Shown here: positions 25,011 through 33,721 of the stretch, one piece after another
How positions within the stretch are numbered: position 1 is the first letter of the stretch
Layout: each line of letters opens with the position of its first letter
Assembly: GCA_910578075.1 (NCBI GenBank)
Contig: CAJTPK010000014.1
Coordinates: forward strand, 20,299-84,298
Source of the DNA: an uncultured Muribaculaceae bacterium
GTDB taxonomy: Bacteria > Bacteroidota > Bacteroidia > Bacteroidales > Muribaculaceae
Length of the DNA stretch: 64,000 nucleotides
Direction of reading: 5' to 3'
Position numbers and translations under genes: made by a program
Notes under the pieces: generated by a model
The model's input: only the letters and a program-made list of their open reading frames with translations
What the model was told of the DNA's origin: nothing
Database searches by the model: none

Positions 25011-26537
25011 TTATTTCTGGATGGCGAGGACGGCATCGGCTATGCGGCGGTCGTTGGAGAGGCGTGGAATCTTGCGCTGACCACCGAGTTTGCCGTTACC
25101 GACGGAATGCAACCATTTATCGAACACCCCGGGATGGACATCCACGATCTCCAGAGGATCAAGAAATATCGTATTGTTGCGTTTCGCATCATAGTCGGAA
25201 TTAAGCTTACGCAATTCCGCATCAAGACGCTGGGCGAAATCCTTCTCATCGTCCGGTCTACAATCCCATTCAATAAGCCATTGATGCCTTCCCCGGTGAT
25301 TACCCTCTGCAAAAACTGGAGCAGCCGTATAATTGACAATCGATGCACCGGTGGCTCGACACACTTCCGCAATCGCGCGCTCCGCATTCTCTTCCATCAG
25401 CTCCTCCCCGAACGCGTTTATGAAGCATTTGGTGCGTCCGGCAATACGTATTTTCACCGGAGCGGTCGAGCATACACGCACTGTGTCACCCGTATGATAA
25501 CGCCACAGACCATTGCTGGAGGTTATAAGCATTTCATACACCTCATCTTCCTGAAGATCCCATATGGGCAGCGGTTTACGCTCCGCATCCATCACCGGAA
25601 TGAATTCATAGAAAATATCATTATCGATGGTGAGAAGCATAGCAGAATCCGAGGGATCATTCTGCACAGCGAAGAACCCTTCTGAAGCATTGTAATTCTC
25701 GACATAATGCATCTTTTCAGGATCTGTAAGCAGTGCATACTCGCTACGGTATGGCTCAAACGATATCCCTCCATGAAAAAACACTTCAAGGTTTGGCCAA
25801 GCTTCCGATAATGTCTGAACGCCTCTCGCCTTCACAATCTCCTTAGCCACCGTCAGGAACCACGACGGCACTCCCGACATATTGGTGACATTCGCATCCT
25901 TGGCAGCAGCCACGAGAGCCGGCAACTTGATTTTCCAGTCGGAAAGAAGGGCTGTGCGCTTATCGGGAACACGGAACAGATTTATAACAGGATTTATTTT
26001 ACTGATAAGGGTGGCGCTAAGATCCCCTACATGAACCTTCTCAAGACCGGACAGATCAAGCTCGTTAGCGAAAGATCCTCCAAGAATCATACCCTTTCCG
26101 GAAAACAGGCGACTGTCGGGATTGGAACGAAGGTAATGAGCCACGCTGTCTGCCGCACCCTTGTAATGGCATCGGCGCAGACTATCGGAGGTGACGGGCA
26201 CATATTTGGATTTTCCACCGGATGTGCCCGACGATTGCGCGTAATTGACACACTTGCCCTTCCATAATACATTTTCCTCGCCCCGAATCATGCGCATCAC
26301 ATCAGTGCGCATCATCTCGTAATCGCAGAGAGGAACGCGGCGGCAGAATTCCCCGTATGGATTTTCCATCCGTGCCATTTCTGCAAATCCATACCTTTTT
26401 CCCACCTCACATCCGGAGGCTCTATGCAGCAACGAGCGCAGCTGCGAAAGCTGCACATCCTTGCCTGAAACGCCCCACGAATCGGTACGGCGGGCGACTC
26501 TTACGAAATATGGACGCATTATACCTGTAAAATCCAT
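25011..26537 (-). CDS. GH3-family acyl-adenylate-forming ligase (auxin-responsive GH3-like)
   Basis: A 508-residue soluble protein with the GH3 fold signals: YAQSSGTSGGKSKYVPVT (ATP/AMP-binding P-loop, about residues 120-137), YNASEGFFAVQ (adenylate-binding), and LWRYHTGDTVRV near residue 345. Plant relatives conjugate amino acids to acyl acids; bacterial members are common in Bacteroidota, and their substrate is generally unknown. It lies alone on the minus strand between a MATE transporter and a phospholipase, with no operon partner. A CAAAATTA box at 26542-26549 (TAATTTTG on the minus strand) sits just before the start codon, too close for a normal leader. Confidence 0.9.
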   Translation of the reverse strand: MDFTGIMRPYFVRVARRTDSWGVSGKDVQLSQLRSLLHRASGCEVGKRYGFAEMARMENPYGEFCRRVPLCDYEMMRTDVMRMIRGEENVLWKGKCVNYAQSSGTSGGKSKYVPVTSDSLRRCHYKGAADSVAHYLRSNPDSRLFSGKGMILGGSFANELDLSGLEKVHVGDLSATLISKINPVINLFRVPDKRTALLSDWKIKLPALVAAAKDANVTNMSGVPSWFLTVAKEIVKARGVQTLSEAWPNLEVFFHGGISFEPYRSEYALLTDPEKMHYVENYNASEGFFAVQNDPSDSAMLLTIDNDIFYEFIPVMDAERKPLPIWDLQEDEVYEMLITSSNGLWRYHTGDTVRVCSTAPVKIRIAGRTKCFINAFGEELMEENAERAIAEVCRATGASIVNYTAAPVFAEGNHRGRHQWLIEWDCRPDDEKDFAQRLDAELRKLNSDYDAKRNNTIFLDPLEIVDVHPGVFDKWLHSVGNGKLGGQRKIPRLSNDRRIADAVLAIQK

Positions 26538-26656
26538 GCTGCAAAATTAACAATTTTTATTAGACACACTCTAATAACATACTCCTTTATCTTCATGTTT
26601 AATTTCATTTGTCATCTTTTTTTGATAATTTTGCATATCAATCGCATTAATATCTC

Positions 26657-27538
26657 ATGAATTTCCACTATAGACCACATCTCGCAGATATCGGGACAAA
26701 AAATATACTCTCTTTTTTGATACTGATATTATCATTCTTCACCGCCGCGCAGGCAACAGCACAGATTCTGCCGGTCAGCGACCAGCGAGGCTTCACAGAC
26801 TCTCTCCGAAACGAATTGATCAACGCCCCCTATTTCGGCCTGTTCAAAGATAATTATTTCACAGTGGGAACAGCCATTGGCCAGCGCCCGTCGCGCACAA
26901 ACTCCGATGTCAAGTTTCAGATCTCTATAGCCCAGCGTCTCACAAAGACAACACTTCCGGGAAATTCTTTCATATTCCTCATGTATACGCAAAAAACGTT
27001 CTGGAATATTTTTCAGGAATCAATGCCTATGAGAGACCTGAACTTCAATCCGGGAATCGGATGGTCATTTCCGTTCTTCTCAAAGGGAAGGTATGCCGGA
27101 AAGGCAACCATACTCATTGAGCATGAGAGCAACGGTCGCGACAGTATCCAGTCGAGAAGCTGGAACCGCATCACCTTTTCCGGTTCAACCATCATCGACC
27201 GCTGGCTGATGGTACATGCTAAATTCTGGATACCCATTATCGACGGTGAAAACAACCGCGACATCCTGCGCTATTGCGGTATATGCCAGGGCGGTGTTGT
27301 AGTCACCACTCCCGATAAGAAATTCGGATGGGCGCTTACGTTGGTCAAACGTATGGGCTGGAATTTCAATTTCAACACAATTTTCGAATTCAACTGGCGT
27401 ATCCACAAAAAATCCAACCAATATCTGTTTGTGCAATACTACAACGGATATGGAGAAAACCTACTCGATTACAATCAATTCCATTCCCGGCTTCGGGCCG
27501 GTATCGTGATCAAGCCCCAGTTCTTCTCTGAATTTTAG
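26657..27538 (+). CDS. pldA: Outer-membrane phospholipase A (PldA family)
   Basis: A 293-residue protein with a signal peptide (hydrophobic ILSFLILILSFFTAAQATAQ) and a beta-barrel-like body ending in phenylalanine. The catalytic block EHESNGRD followed by SRSWNR is present. His156, Ser158 and Asn170 correspond to the His-Ser-Asn triad of E. coli PldA with the same 2- and 12-residue spacing. The enzyme hydrolyses phospholipids that reach the outer leaflet of the outer membrane. The following glycosyltransferase gene starts 26 bases downstream and is probably cotranscribed. The stop codon overlaps an AGAGTCTGTCTCATA sequence (27537-27551), a variant of the MITE end. Confidence 0.88.
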   Translation: MNFHYRPHLADIGTKNILSFLILILSFFTAAQATAQILPVSDQRGFTDSLRNELINAPYFGLFKDNYFTVGTAIGQRPSRTNSDVKFQISIAQRLTKTTLPGNSFIFLMYTQKTFWNIFQESMPMRDLNFNPGIGWSFPFFSKGRYAGKATILIEHESNGRDSIQSRSWNRITFSGSTIIDRWLMVHAKFWIPIIDGENNRDILRYCGICQGGVVVTTPDKKFGWALTLVKRMGWNFNFNTIFEFNWRIHKKSNQYLFVQYYNGYGENLLDYNQFHSRLRAGIVIKPQFFSEF

Positions 27539-27564
27539 AGTCTGTCTCATAGCCCGTTTAAACA

Positions 27565-28767
27565 ATGGATCTATCTATTTTACCATGGTTACTGATAGCC
27601 GGCGCGGCTATCTTCAGTCTCATCTCCCTCATCTGGCTTCTATCTCCGCTTGAGCGTGTGGGTAAGCATACTCCTCAGCCTACAGAAGCCTTGCTCACTC
27701 CCAAAGTATCAGTTATCGTATACTCCCAGGCATCTGAAGAGGAACTGATGGAATATCTTGACACCCTGTGTGCCCAGGACTATCCGGACTATGAAGTGAT
27801 TGTCGTATGCGAATCCACAGCCGCGAGCAACGAGATATTATCCGAAAGTTGCGCACGACGCTACCCCAACGTATATGTCACATTCATTCCACCCGGCTCG
27901 CACAACCTGAGTCGCCGCAAACTCGCTCTGACATTGGGAATGAAAGCCGCCAAAGGAGAGGTTGTGGTCACCACCGTCTCCAATGCGCGCATACCCTCCG
28001 ACTCCTGGCTTTCCGAGCTGATTGCACCATTCCGTGGAGAAGATTCGGAATCCATCGACATATCCATGGGATATTCCCACATGGATTACCGGCAGATGAC
28101 CGGGCTCGGCAAATGGTATCGGGAATTCAACTCCACGCTTACCGATGCACAATGGATCGGATACGCACTTGGAAAGCATCCATATCGTGGCGATGGCTAT
28201 AACCTTGCTTTCCGCCGCAAAATATTTTTCGAGCATAAGGGGTATTCCCAGAGCATATATCTGCATCCCGGAGATGACGATATCTTTATCAACGAGGTTG
28301 CCACCGACTCAAACACAGCGATGGTTCTTTCCCCGGAATCAATATTGTCGATCGAATGGGGAGATGCTTCGATACGCATGTGGAGAGCGCGTAAGGAGCA
28401 ATATGGATTCACAGCCCGCTGGCTCCCTCGCGCGCCTTTCCGCAAGGCAGGTATTACCTCTTTCACACAATGGGCGGTTTTCCTGTTATGCATCGCAGCA
28501 ACAGGATATTCCCTTCTTGGGTTATTGTCTCCGGAACCCACGGTCACACCACTCGACATCTCGTGCATTGCCACAGCGTTGAGCATGCTTAATATATTCT
28601 GGCTTCAGGAGATTTTAATATACCGTCGGGCGGCTGCTAAACTCGAGGCCACCAAATTATGGTGGGCGCTACCCCTTTTCTGGCTCGCCAAACCGGTGCT
28701 GAATCTCATCTTCCTGATCCGTTACCGTCGCCACCGACGACTCAACTTCACATGGCTCAGAAACTGA
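27565..28767 (+). CDS. Membrane-bound family 2 glycosyltransferase
   Basis: A 400-residue protein. An N-terminal membrane helix (about 7-28) is followed by a GT-A domain (SVIVYSQASEEELMEYLDTL, YPDYEVIVVCES), a DxD-like region replaced by TTVSNARIPSDSWL, and later HPGDDDIFINEVA. The WRARKEQY segment stands where QxxRW is usual. Two or three C-terminal membrane helices follow (ITSFTQWAVFLLCIAATGYS, and a later pair). GT2 enzymes of this layout transfer sugars to lipid or polysaccharide acceptors at the inner membrane; donor and acceptor are unknown. It lies between pldA and mrp and may share the pldA promoter. Confidence 0.85.
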   Translation: MDLSILPWLLIAGAAIFSLISLIWLLSPLERVGKHTPQPTEALLTPKVSVIVYSQASEEELMEYLDTLCAQDYPDYEVIVVCESTAASNEILSESCARRYPNVYVTFIPPGSHNLSRRKLALTLGMKAAKGEVVVTTVSNARIPSDSWLSELIAPFRGEDSESIDISMGYSHMDYRQMTGLGKWYREFNSTLTDAQWIGYALGKHPYRGDGYNLAFRRKIFFEHKGYSQSIYLHPGDDDIFINEVATDSNTAMVLSPESILSIEWGDASIRMWRARKEQYGFTARWLPRAPFRKAGITSFTQWAVFLLCIAATGYSLLGLLSPEPTVTPLDISCIATALSMLNIFWLQEILIYRRAAAKLEATKLWWALPLFWLAKPVLNLIFLIRYRRHRRLNFTWLRN

Positions 28768-28825
28768 CCGGCAATATAAATTGTTTACAAATTGACTGAT
28801 CTTAAAACAAATAATCAAATTACAT

Positions 28826-29941
28826 ATGACCCTATATCCCAATCTCATACTCGATGCCCTGAAAAGCGTAAGATATCCGGGCAACGGCAAAAGCCTTGCC
28901 GACAACAATATGATAGAGGATGACATCCGTATCGACGGAAACAAAGTTTCATTCTCGCTGATATTCGACAAACCTACAGACCCGTTCATCCGCTCTGTAG
29001 TGCGTGCAGCGGAGGCTGCCATAGCTTCCGGCATATCGCCCGATGTTGATGCCACCATCAACGTCAAGACACGCGTTGCTGCGCCTCAGCAGAAACCGGC
29101 TGTTCTGCCGGGAGTAAAGAATATAGTTGGTGTCAGCTCAGGCAAAGGTGGTGTCGGTAAATCAACAGTCGCCGCGAACCTTGCCGTAGCCTTGGCTGCC
29201 AAAGGTTATAAAGTCGGTCTTCTTGATGCCGATATTTTCGGACCCTCCATGCCTAAAATGTTCGGAGTTGAGGACGAACAACTGTATATGGTGCATAAGG
29301 AAGACCGCGACTGGATTGAACCTATCGAGAAATACGGAGTGAAAATGCTATCCATCGGTTTTCTTGTCGACAAAGAGAAGCCAGTGCTGTGGCGCGGTGG
29401 CATGGCAAGCAACGCCCTGAAACAACTTATCACAGACGCCTGGTGGGGCGACCTTGACTATTTCCTCATTGACATGCCCCCGGGAACCAGCGACATCCAC
29501 CTCACTCTCGTGCAGACACTACCGATTACCGGGGTCGTGGTTGTCAGCACTCCGCAGGAGGTTGCACTCGCCGATGCGCGCAAAGGTATCGCGATGTTTA
29601 CCGGAGATGCGGTCAATGTGCCGATTCTCGGTCTTGTGGAGAACATGGCATGGTTCACGCCTGAGAAACATCCCGACGAGCGATATTATATATTCGGAGA
29701 AGGGGGTGCGGTAAAACTCGCGGAGCAACAGGGTGTGAAACTGCTGGCGCAGATCCCGCTGGTAATGGATATACGCGCCCATGCCGATGATGGAGCACCT
29801 GTAGCTACAGAACTCGAATCAAATCCGGATACTGCGAACGCAGAGGCAAAGGCATTCGGCACACTTGCCGACAACGTGATAACGGCAGTGCAGGAGCGAA
29901 ATTCAACCCTGCCCCCGACAACAAAAGTGGAGACGCATTAA
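28826..29941 (+). CDS. Mrp/ApbC-type P-loop ATPase, iron-sulfur cluster carrier
   Basis: A 371-residue protein with an N-terminal MIP18-like domain (about 1-75), then the Walker A motif SSGKGGVGKST at residues 104-114 with the signature double lysine, and DMPPGTSDIHLTL. Mrp proteins carry and transfer Fe-S clusters in the cytoplasm. The CxxC motif that follows ENMxWF in many Mrp proteins is absent here: the sequence reads ENMAWFTPEKHPDERYYIFG with no cysteine. I believe this is common in Bacteroidota, but it leaves the cluster ligands unexplained. The stop codon lies inside the terminator palindrome. Confidence 0.9.
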   Translation: MTLYPNLILDALKSVRYPGNGKSLADNNMIEDDIRIDGNKVSFSLIFDKPTDPFIRSVVRAAEAAIASGISPDVDATINVKTRVAAPQQKPAVLPGVKNIVGVSSGKGGVGKSTVAANLAVALAAKGYKVGLLDADIFGPSMPKMFGVEDEQLYMVHKEDRDWIEPIEKYGVKMLSIGFLVDKEKPVLWRGGMASNALKQLITDAWWGDLDYFLIDMPPGTSDIHLTLVQTLPITGVVVVSTPQEVALADARKGIAMFTGDAVNVPILGLVENMAWFTPEKHPDERYYIFGEGGAVKLAEQQGVKLLAQIPLVMDIRAHADDGAPVATELESNPDTANAEAKAFGTLADNVITAVQERNSTLPPTTKVETH

Positions 29942-29962
29942 TGCGTCTCCACTCCTCTTTTT
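29927..29962 (+). terminator. Terminator overlapping the mrp stop codon
   Basis: A perfect 26-base palindrome (GTGGAGACGCATT and its complement) whose centre holds the TAA stop at 29939-29941, followed by CCTCTTTTT. On the other strand it is followed by TTTTGTTG, so it may also stop minus-strand transcription from the GH43-phosphatase gene. Confidence 0.8.
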
Positions 29963-30020
29963 AACCTATATACCAACCTTATTATACCTTCTTTTACTTT
30001 TATAATACCTTCTATTATAC

Positions 30021-32312
30021 CTACTTTTCAAGATATCCATATGCGTCAGACCGGTCATATCCGAGTTTATTCTTATAAAAGGCTGAGAAGTCTGACCATT
30101 TGTAGAACGTACCGGATGCCGCAGTCAAAGGCAAACGGGCATCATTTTCATTAAGCAACACGCGCACAAGCACATCCGCCCCCGGATCTGAAGGTTTCTC
30201 ATAAAACACCATCTGGATGTTGGCTGCCATAGGGAAAACCTTGTATGCCGCCCAATGGTCGGAAACAGCCTCCACATCATCTGTCTCGTAATCAAACCCG
30301 TCTATCCCCAAGAGCACAACAGTCGGAAGCACCATGCTTTCATGTCCGAAGCGCAGCGAGGCTGATCTACGATGGTTCGCAGCGTGGATGTCTCCATCTT
30401 TTATGAGTTCCATCAATAGCTTCTCATGCTGGAAAGGCATCTCATGCGCTGTCAAAGGAGAATTGCCTGAATGCAGATACCAGTCAACATTGTTGACCAG
30501 CCAGCAGTCACAACATTCCTCAGGCGTGAAGATCCACATCAGGTCGAGTCCCTCATCCTCATGGCTCTGCATGTTCGATGCCACATAAAAGAGATTGTAA
30601 TACGTATCCTGTGGATCTTTTATATTTTTCTTCACCCATTGAGGATCGGAATAAAGCATTCCGAAAACACGCGTCGGATCGAGACGGGATTTGCGGATTT
30701 TTCTCTCGCGGTCGCGCAATCCCTTATATTTATCCTGCAGTGAGTCGGAACGTTTGATATCATTCATGTAATACATGTCCGCCTGACTTGCATCGTGAGT
30801 AATCTTAAGCGACGGATTAAGCGACTGCAATTCCAGGCATTCCGCCATCATCGACATAACACAGCGCATCACGTCAGTTGATTTTGCATCGACACATACC
30901 GAATCAGTAAATATCTCGGGAAAATTCGCAAACATCCGGTTGGCAATCCCGCGATGCTGTCTGACTCCCGTAGGTGTCAGTTCGCCGTAACGTCCCTCAT
31001 CCGCCCTGGCAAGAATCTTTTCAAGACGTTTCTTCACTTCACGGCCGGTATCGGTAATCACTCCCGCCTTCTCCGCCTTTTTCAAAGGGGCTATGGCATC
31101 GGTATAGAATTGACGTTTCATCAGATAACGTGAGCCATGACGCGCATATGTGCTTATATGGAAAGGAGCATAACCTTCGGGAGCACAACTGATCGACGAC
31201 TCCGACCCCGGAACGGGATAAACCCGATGGTTGGAGGTGGAAAGCATCTTGTCACCCAGAACCTCCTCCCGGGGAGTGCGTGCGCCATGCTTGGGGCATA
31301 AAGAATCGGTATCCCATTTATCGCGCCATGGGATTGTGATTTTTCCGTCCTTGATCTCCAGCGGGAGCCAGACATAACGTGAATCCTCGAGGTCTTTCTT
31401 GTTCCATCTGTCGAACATCGCTATGTAAGTATCTTTACAATCGACCACGGGAACAACATAGGTGCTCTGGGCGTAGAATGTCTTTTCAGCCAGCGGACCT
31501 TCACACGGATCTCCGAGCACAGTCCATTTCCCCATTATCGAATCAGCCACAGCAAGCTGCGCACTGTTTGGATCCCACCCTGTGCAACCGGACGACAGCA
31601 CGTAATACCTGCCGTCATGTTTGAACACTGCGGGAGCCTCACGCGACATCCCGATGAAATTACGGGTATAGCGTCCTGTCGGTTTCAGATAGTCATCCGT
31701 CAACTCATTAATATACATCGTTTCATTGTTTTCCGATGATGCAAACTGATAAGCTTTGCCGTCATCATCGACGAAAACGGTCTGATCCCGGCTCATAGAG
31801 TTGTTCGGGCGCATGGAGCCGAGGAACTTGAATGGTCCTACAGGAGAATCACCCTCAGCCACACCTGCCGCCGCTTTGGTATAGTCGGCGGAATCTGCAT
31901 GGAACCACATCACGAACTTACCTGTCTTCTTGTTATACACAACCTTGGGGCGTTCGAGAACCTGGCTGGGATGAAGATCGCTTGCCGGGTCAGTAGTATC
32001 GGCATTTAAAACGACACCTTCAAATTTCCAGTTATAAAGATCTGTCGAGGAGTAGCAGCTGACGCCGGTCACATCCGTACGGTAGCGCTCCCAGGTGGCA
32101 TCGGCAGGCAGATAAGTTTTCCCCTTTTTATACTCTCCATACCAATAATATTTACCGTCATGGTAAAGCATTCCGCCACCATGAGCATTTATCGGGTTAC
32201 CCTCTGTATCAAGCCATTTCCCATACTGCACGATCTCGCCGGCGTAAATTACAGGTATATGGCAGGCTAACAGGGTGACCAGAACCGTGATTACATTAGT
32301 CACTCTTTTCAT
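30021..32312 (-). CDS. GH43-like glycosidase fused to a histidine phosphatase
   Basis: A 763-residue secreted protein. The ATG at 32312 (MKRVTNVITVLVTLLACHIP) is preferred over a TTG six codons upstream. The N-terminal half (about 25-350) is a five-bladed GH43-type domain with INAHGGGMLYHDGKYYWYGE, RPKVVYNKKTGKFVMWFHAD and REAPAVFKHDGRYYVLSSG. The AHGGG opening resembles galactan-active subfamilies such as GH43_24/34. The C-terminal half (about 355-763) is a branch-2 histidine phosphatase: RHG at 391-393 (YARHGSRY) provides the nucleophile His392, and GHE at 656-658 the proton donor. Related enzymes act on phytate-like inositol phosphates and sugar phosphates. Both active sites look intact. 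It ends the PUL on the 3' side. The fusion suggests sugar release and dephosphorylation on the same substrate. Confidence 0.85.
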   Translation of the reverse strand: MKRVTNVITVLVTLLACHIPVIYAGEIVQYGKWLDTEGNPINAHGGGMLYHDGKYYWYGEYKKGKTYLPADATWERYRTDVTGVSCYSSTDLYNWKFEGVVLNADTTDPASDLHPSQVLERPKVVYNKKTGKFVMWFHADSADYTKAAAGVAEGDSPVGPFKFLGSMRPNNSMSRDQTVFVDDDGKAYQFASSENNETMYINELTDDYLKPTGRYTRNFIGMSREAPAVFKHDGRYYVLSSGCTGWDPNSAQLAVADSIMGKWTVLGDPCEGPLAEKTFYAQSTYVVPVVDCKDTYIAMFDRWNKKDLEDSRYVWLPLEIKDGKITIPWRDKWDTDSLCPKHGARTPREEVLGDKMLSTSNHRVYPVPGSESSISCAPEGYAPFHISTYARHGSRYLMKRQFYTDAIAPLKKAEKAGVITDTGREVKKRLEKILARADEGRYGELTPTGVRQHRGIANRMFANFPEIFTDSVCVDAKSTDVMRCVMSMMAECLELQSLNPSLKITHDASQADMYYMNDIKRSDSLQDKYKGLRDRERKIRKSRLDPTRVFGMLYSDPQWVKKNIKDPQDTYYNLFYVASNMQSHEDEGLDLMWIFTPEECCDCWLVNNVDWYLHSGNSPLTAHEMPFQHEKLLMELIKDGDIHAANHRRSASLRFGHESMVLPTVVLLGIDGFDYETDDVEAVSDHWAAYKVFPMAANIQMVFYEKPSDPGADVLVRVLLNENDARLPLTAASGTFYKWSDFSAFYKNKLGYDRSDAYGYLEK

Positions 32313-32380
32313 GACAATAGATATGTTCAATTTTTTTTAAATTTAAGAGCCTGTCGATAAACAAGCACTGCTTAGGATTT

Positions 32381-33544
32381 CTATTTTTTCACAGGATAGG
32401 AATATGAATGCAATATTTTTCCTGACACGTCACATACATCGACCTTGATTCTATCTGAATCCACATCAACATCAAGAACATCCTTGTTTGAATTGATGAG
32501 AATCGGGAAATTTGTTCCCCTCTCTCCCGGCGCGGTGTGGCTGAATTGGTGGAAATGCCCGGAAAGCATCAGGTCTATACCTGCCTCATTCAGCATAGGC
32601 AGGAATTTTTCCTTTACATCTATCAAACCATGCCACTCAGTGAAAATGGGAGGCATATGCACAATCACGACCTTATAGGGAGCACTTTTGAACTCCTCGC
32701 TTTCAATCACCTTCTCCAACCATTTTGCCTCCTCACTACGGTATTCATCAAAAAATGCCGTGCGGGAGTACTCGATATCGCTGTCCGGCTTGTCCTCTCC
32801 GCTGTCCAAAACAACAAAATATACGGGGCCGTCACGGAAAGCATAATACGGCATACCGGTAGAAGTTGGGAAATAACGCATGTATTCCGTACACCAGTTG
32901 CCACGCGTCTCATGATTTCCGCGAACCATGAAGAAGGGCACCTCAGAGGCGAAGAGCCGGGAACTGCGGTTGATAAAATCATCAAACACCTGCTGCTCGC
33001 TGTTCATCCAGCTCACCATATCCCCGTTGAATACCACAAAATCCGTCTTATCCTTGTCAAGTCCTTCGAGCAAAGCGGAAAGAGTCTCCTTGTCGCCATG
33101 GATATCATTCACAACCTTGAAACTGAGTTTATCGGCTTTCGGGTTCAGGGTGCGGAAAGACAGAGGCTTGTGCTGCCAGATATCGGATGCTGCGATACCT
33201 CCGTAATTGATATGCCATGGAACCATATCCTTGACCTCCTCGGAAAATATCCTGTAGCGGTAACGGGTATCAGGATTCAGGTTCTTTATTGTAACGCGGT
33301 GCACTGTGTCAATTTTTGCCCGGCCAATTTGAGTAGAGTAAAAACGGGGTCTCTCACAGGCGTAGAAATCGGTGTTGTCATCAGGAGCGATCTCCACCCA
33401 GGCTGTAGCGGGTTTGTCAGTTCGCCATATCACCGTCATCTCCGTGTCGGTGAGATTCTGCAGATATGGTCCTGAAGTAATTCTAAATGCGTTAGCTGTA
33501 TACGCGACAACCAGAAGCATTCCCCATAATAAATATTTCTTCAT
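32381..33544 (-). CDS. Secreted metallophosphoesterase with purple-acid-phosphatase-type N-domain
   Basis: A 387-residue protein with a signal peptide (MKKYLLWGMLLVVAYTANA). A fibronectin-like N-domain (about 20-115; SGPYLQNLTDTEMTVIWRTD, LNPDTRYRYRIFSE) is typical of purple acid phosphatases. The calcineurin-like domain has the metal ligands in order: NDIHG, FNGDM, RGNHE, IVHMPP and SGHFHQF. It is a close paralogue of the C-terminal part of the protein at 35966. It lies 50 bases upstream of the GH43-phosphatase gene and is probably cotranscribed with it. Expected role: removal of phosphate from a PUL substrate in the periplasm or at the surface. Confidence 0.9.
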   Translation of the reverse strand: MKKYLLWGMLLVVAYTANAFRITSGPYLQNLTDTEMTVIWRTDKPATAWVEIAPDDNTDFYACERPRFYSTQIGRAKIDTVHRVTIKNLNPDTRYRYRIFSEEVKDMVPWHINYGGIAASDIWQHKPLSFRTLNPKADKLSFKVVNDIHGDKETLSALLEGLDKDKTDFVVFNGDMVSWMNSEQQVFDDFINRSSRLFASEVPFFMVRGNHETRGNWCTEYMRYFPTSTGMPYYAFRDGPVYFVVLDSGEDKPDSDIEYSRTAFFDEYRSEEAKWLEKVIESEEFKSAPYKVVIVHMPPIFTEWHGLIDVKEKFLPMLNEAGIDLMLSGHFHQFSHTAPGERGTNFPILINSNKDVLDVDVDSDRIKVDVCDVSGKILHSYSYPVKK

Positions 33545-33636
33545 AAATTCAAGTGTTAGAATCCGTTTCTTAAACTATGCTGTTTTTTTTTGACCGAACC
33601 TTTCCATGCCAGAAGAATCGGACATGTCACTGATAG

Positions 33637-33682
33637 AAAGGAGTGGCGGGTCTCGAAGTTTAATTAGTACCGCCACTCCTTT
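33637..33682. terminator. Strong hairpin between two PUL genes
   Basis: A perfect 13-base stem AAAGGAGTGGCGG / CCGCCACTCCTTT with a 20-base loop. On the minus strand it lies 40 bases after the stop of the 33722 gene and is followed by only a short T run, so it may be a weak terminator or an RNA-stability hairpin that lowers expression of the two downstream phosphatase genes. Confidence 0.5.
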
Positions 33683-33721
33683 GAGTTTGGCATGTGTCAG
33701 ACACATGCAGCATTTTGACCG

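Noticed and set aside
32537..33475. Long plus-strand ORF of 312 codons
   Set aside because: It is antisense to the metallophosphoesterase gene, whose metal-binding motifs are intact; a shadow frame.
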